Notes under the pieces: generated by a model
Databases searched by the model: none
What the model was told of the DNA's origin: nothing
The model's input: the letters and a program-made list of their open reading frames with translations, nothing else
Origin: Microbacterium sp. Leaf151
GTDB lineage: Bacteria; Actinomycetota; Actinomycetes; Actinomycetales; Microbacteriaceae
Length of the DNA: 64,000 nt
Direction of reading: 5' to 3'
Assembly: GCF_001424225.1 (NCBI RefSeq)
Contig: NZ_LMOR01000004.1
Span: 956,485 to 1,020,484 of the forward strand
Translations under genes and position numbers: made by a program
Shown: one piece after another, positions 61,061 through 64,000 of the stretch
Position numbering within the stretch: the stretch's first letter is position 1
Layout: every line of letters starts with the position of its first letter

Positions 61061-64000
61061 CTACCGCAGCACGATGAACGCGCTGCTCGCGCTCGAGGGC
61101 TGGACGGTGGTGCTGCCGCCGTAGGTGACCTTGACCAGCTTGGCGCCGCGCGTCTGCGGGTCGAGGGTGACCGTCGCGCGACCGTCCCTCAGGGTGGCGG
61201 GGTAATCCTTGCCCGCGACCCTGACGACCACGTCGCCCGTCGCCGCGGGGCCGCCGGCGGGACGGATCTTGACGTTCACCTTGTACGTGTCGGTGGTGCG
61301 CCCGACCCAGGGGCTCACCGTCACCTCCGTGCGCGAGGTGACGACGGATGCCACACCGGCACTGTCGGCCGTGCCCGAGAGCCCGGTGGTCGGAGACGTC
61401 GCGGTCACCCGCACGCTGAGGACGCGACCGAGGTCGGCGCGCTGCACGCGGTACGTCTGCGACGTCGCACCCTGGATGGGTTCGCCGTCACGCAGCCACT
61501 GGTACGTCGTGGTCACGTCGGCGGGGTTCCACGTGCCGGGGGTCGCCCGCAGGGTGCGGTTGATCGCGACCGTGCCCGACACGGTGGGGGCCTCGACGAC
61601 GACCGGCGCCGCCTCTCCCGAGTCCACCGTGAGCACGGTCTGCACCGCCGACTCGCCGTAGGTCACGACACCGAGGTATCGCGTCTGGGGCGCGAGACCC
61701 TGCCACGACAGGTCGTACGAGGTCGTGACACCCTGCTCCACCTGGAGAGGGTTCGGCGTCGCCGTGAGCTGGCCCTCGCCGCCGGGGGCGACGTTCGCGT
61801 AGGTCATGTCCCACGTGAACGGCGCGGTGAACGAGTACACGTTCGCCTCGACGAGGTAGGTACCCGGGGTGGGGTTCGACAGCGAGACCCGCTCGTCGGC
61901 CGAGGCCGTCGCCGAGGTGAACCGCTCGTAGTACCGCAGGTCATCGGGGCTGACGACACGCGAGACGAAGAGGTCGAGGTCGCTGCCGGCATCGTCGGAC
62001 GAGTCGAGGTCGAAGCGCGAGAGCGTCGTGCCCTCGGGCACCTCGACGACCCACCGGACGTAGCCGTCGGCGTCACCGGAGTCCTGGTCGCCGGAGTGTC
62101 CCTCGACGGGGTTGTCGGGGTCGGTCAGCAGCGTCTCGGCCGTCAGGCCCGCCAGGGTGAGCGGCAGTTCACCGCTGATCCCGGGCAGGATCTCGACATT
62201 CGTGGTGCCCGACGGGCCCGTGCCCGAGACCTCGGCGGGAGCCTCGGCCGTCGTCGGACGGATCGCGATCGGCGAGCGCACCTGGGTGTCACCGCTCGTC
62301 CAGGTGAGGAAGCCGGTCGCCCACTGCTCGGCCTCGGCGGTGGTGCGCGAGAAGGTCACCGTGAAGGTCTTCTCCTCGCCCGCTGCGGCGAATTCCAGCG
62401 TCGACGGCTCGACCACGGCATCCACTCCGGGCACCTCGATGGATGCCGAGAACGAACCGGCCTGCGTCGAGGTGACCGTGCGGGTGACCGTCTGCGGCTT
62501 GGCAAGCGAACCGATCGAGATCGATGCGAGGTTGAGGTCGCTGCCGTCGATCGGCACGACGCCGAAGTCGTACAGGCCCTTGCCCTGGAGGAACGCCGCC
62601 CAGTCGGCGGAGCCGTTGAGGTACAGCAGACCCGGGTCGAAATACTTCGTCGGGTCGACGTGTCCGGCGCCCTGGGCGAACGGATCCTCGACGGCGGCAC
62701 CTTCGGCGTCCACGGTGTCGTAGGCGGTCGTCATCATGGCCGACTTGACCTCGGCCGGGGTCGCCTGCGGTCGTTCGCCGAGGTAGAGCGCCGCGAGACC
62801 CGCCACGTGCGGAGACGACATCGACGTGCCCGAGAGGAACTCGAACGCGGGGACCGCGCCGGGGGCGTTGGCGGCCGCGGCGAGGATCGCGACGCCGGGC
62901 GCCGAGATGTCGGGCTTGAGGATGTCGCTGCCGTCCGCCAGCATCGGGCCGCGGCTCGAGAAGCCCGCGACCTGCGGGGTCGGGGTCACCTCGTCGGTGA
63001 TGTTCTCGCCGATGAGGGTGGCCGTGGCATCCGGGGTCTCTCGCACGTAGGCCAGCAGCGCCTCGCGGTAGCGCGCGTCGAGGTGCACGGTCGGCACCGC
63101 GTGGAAGTCGTTGTCGACCGAAGCGGGGGTGACGTTGACGAGGATCATGCCCACGCCCCCGGCGTCCTTCACGGCCTCCGACTTCTCGACGCGGGCGTTC
63201 TGCCCGCGGTCGCACACGACGATCTTGCCCGCGGCCTGAGCGGGGTCGAGCGATCCGAGCAGGCACAGGGCCGCGTTCGCCGGATCGATTCCGGATGCCG
63301 CGATGTCACCGGCGTAGACCACGGGAGCCGTGACGGTTTGACCTGCGGGCACCGAGATGGAGGCACCGGCGGCCTCGAAGCCGTTCCCCAGGGTCACCGT
63401 GCCCTCGTAGGTCGGGATCGTGGAGGCGGCGACGGTGGTGTACCAGGGCGACGCGTGGTCTGCCGTGGAGGCGTCGGGGCCGGAGTTGCCCGCCGAGACG
63501 GCGACGAAGACGCCGGCCGCGGCGGCGTTGAAGAACGCCTGGTCCTCCAGGGCGAACGTGGAGGTGGCAGCTCCTCCGCCGATGGAGTAGTTGATGACGT
63601 CGACGTTGTCTTCGACGGCGGCGTTGATGGCACCGAGCAGGTCGCTCAGGGCGCAGACGTCATCCGTCGTCACGAGCGGATCGGGGCCGGCCCAGCACGC
63701 CTTGTATGCGGCGACCTTGGCCGCGGGGGCGACGCCGGAGATGGCGCCGAAGTCGACGCCCTCCACGTCGGCGTCCACGCCCGTGTTGCCGGCCGCGGTG
63801 CTGGCCGTGTGCGAGCCGTGGGTGTCGCCGTCACGGGGCGAGACGTAGTCGGCCTCGAATGTGAAACCGGTGGCGGCCGCACCCTGGTCGAAGTATCGCG
63901 CGCCGACGAGCTTGGTGGAGTAGTCCGACAGCGACCAGCCGTTGCCCTCGGCGACGCGGGGAGAACGGAAGTCGGAACCGTCGCCCTTGCGGAACACGAC
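61061..64000 (-). CDS. Secreted subtilisin-like S8 protease with PA domain (C-terminal part, runs off right edge)
   Basis: About 980 codons are in the window; the N-terminus and catalytic Asp lie beyond base 64000. Visible in order: the catalytic His in GDTHGSHTAST, the oxyanion Asn in VAVSAGNSGPD, an inserted PA domain (about 220-340, AGKIVVCDRGQNARVEKSEA) and the catalytic Ser in LSGTSMSSPHVAGLAALYLG. Then comes an Fn3-like domain, a bacterial pre-peptidase-like beta domain around residue 640 (SRFDLDSSDDAGSDLDLFV) and two terminal Ig-like beta domains. The layout is like plant cucumisin-type and actinobacterial secreted subtilases. There is no LPXTG or membrane tail, so it is probably released. 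Confidence 0.93.
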   Translation of the reverse strand, partial: VVFRKGDGSDFRSPRVAEGNGWSLSDYSTKLVGARYFDQGAAATGFTFEADYVSPRDGDTHGSHTASTAAGNTGVDADVEGVDFGAISGVAPAAKVAAYKACWAGPDPLVTTDDVCALSDLLGAINAAVEDNVDVINYSIGGGAATSTFALEDQAFFNAAAAGVFVAVSAGNSGPDASTADHASPWYTTVAASTIPTYEGTVTLGNGFEAAGASISVPAGQTVTAPVVYAGDIAASGIDPANAALCLLGSLDPAQAAGKIVVCDRGQNARVEKSEAVKDAGGVGMILVNVTPASVDNDFHAVPTVHLDARYREALLAYVRETPDATATLIGENITDEVTPTPQVAGFSSRGPMLADGSDILKPDISAPGVAILAAAANAPGAVPAFEFLSGTSMSSPHVAGLAALYLGERPQATPAEVKSAMMTTAYDTVDAEGAAVEDPFAQGAGHVDPTKYFDPGLLYLNGSADWAAFLQGKGLYDFGVVPIDGSDLNLASISIGSLAKPQTVTRTVTSTQAGSFSASIEVPGVDAVVEPSTLEFAAAGEEKTFTVTFSRTTAEAEQWATGFLTWTSGDTQVRSPIAIRPTTAEAPAEVSGTGPSGTTNVEILPGISGELPLTLAGLTAETLLTDPDNPVEGHSGDQDSGDADGYVRWVVEVPEGTTLSRFDLDSSDDAGSDLDLFVSRVVSPDDLRYYERFTSATASADERVSLSNPTPGTYLVEANVYSFTAPFTWDMTYANVAPGGEGQLTATPNPLQVEQGVTTSYDLSWQGLAPQTRYLGVVTYGESAVQTVLTVDSGEAAPVVVEAPTVSGTVAINRTLRATPGTWNPADVTTTYQWLRDGEPIQGATSQTYRVQRADLGRVLSVRVTATSPTTGLSGTADSAGVASVVTSRTEVTVSPWVGRTTDTYKVNVKIRPAGGPAATGDVVVRVAGKDYPATLRDGRATVTLDPQTRGAKLVKVTYGGSTTVQPSSASSAFIVLR

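Overview
The window is high-GC actinobacterial chromosome. Gene order, GTG starts, overlapping stop/start codons and Microbacteriaceae-type small proteins point to Microbacterium or a close relative; this is inferred from context, as no rRNA lies in the window. There is no sign of prophage, plasmid, insertion sequence or CRISPR. Most of it is core chromosome with accessory metabolic islands and several unusual intergenic repeats.

Left part (1-13 kb). The tail of an L-lactate dehydrogenase precedes radA (DNA recombination/repair). Minus-strand genes follow: an SseB-like protein, an anchored secreted protein, argA and clpC. Then come a DUF2975 membrane protein with its overlapping small HTH regulator and an operator-like region, a lipoprotein with an internally duplicated domain, cardiolipin synthase, a small membrane protein and a DUF4192 protein.

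Housekeeping super-operon (11.9-24.3 kb, all minus). Transcription runs tilS, hpt, ftsH, folE, folP, folB, folK, DUF3180, two PH-domain membrane proteins, a DUF2520 protein, panC, lysS. From folE to panC every junction is an overlap, so folate synthesis, membrane PH proteins and pantothenate synthesis look translationally coupled. Divergent from it lies ppa, then an M23 peptidoglycan hydrolase and a Glu-Asp-Phe tRNA cluster.

Middle part (27-46 kb). A DHA2 drug exporter, an acyl-CoA ligase, a chromate transporter, a Gfo/Idh oxidoreductase, a NodB-type deacetylase with a Listeria-repeat-like domain, a DPM/GtrA glycosyltransferase, a mycoredoxin-like protein, an amidohydrolase-kynureninase pair and a Na+/H+ antiporter. 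A 113-bp tandem repeat with strong hairpins separates the antiporter from a small protein resembling a catalytically dead serine-recombinase domain. A UvrA-like ATPase and a DEAD-box RNA helicase follow.

Right part (46-64 kb). DNA-3-methyladenine glycosylase, a large acyl-CoA dehydrogenase/oxidase, RecQ, a CGNR zinc-finger protein, then a probable carboxylate-uptake region: an SSS symporter with a small partner, a LytTR response regulator, a LytS-type kinase, a YbdD-like protein and a CstA/BtsT transporter. This resembles the E. coli BtsSR/BtsT pyruvate-sensing arrangement. The window ends with a small acetyltransferase, a pirin and the C-terminal part of a large secreted subtilase running off the right edge.

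Window-wide signals. (1) At twelve genes a TANNNT hexamer sits 6-7 nt before the ATG, the signature of leaderless transcripts. (2) The heptamer GGCATCC/GGATGCC is strongly over-represented in genes and spacers. (3) Several unrelated repeat families occupy spacers: a GTTTATGC cluster (two loci), a 59-bp dispersed element (two loci), 48-bp and 113-bp tandem arrays.
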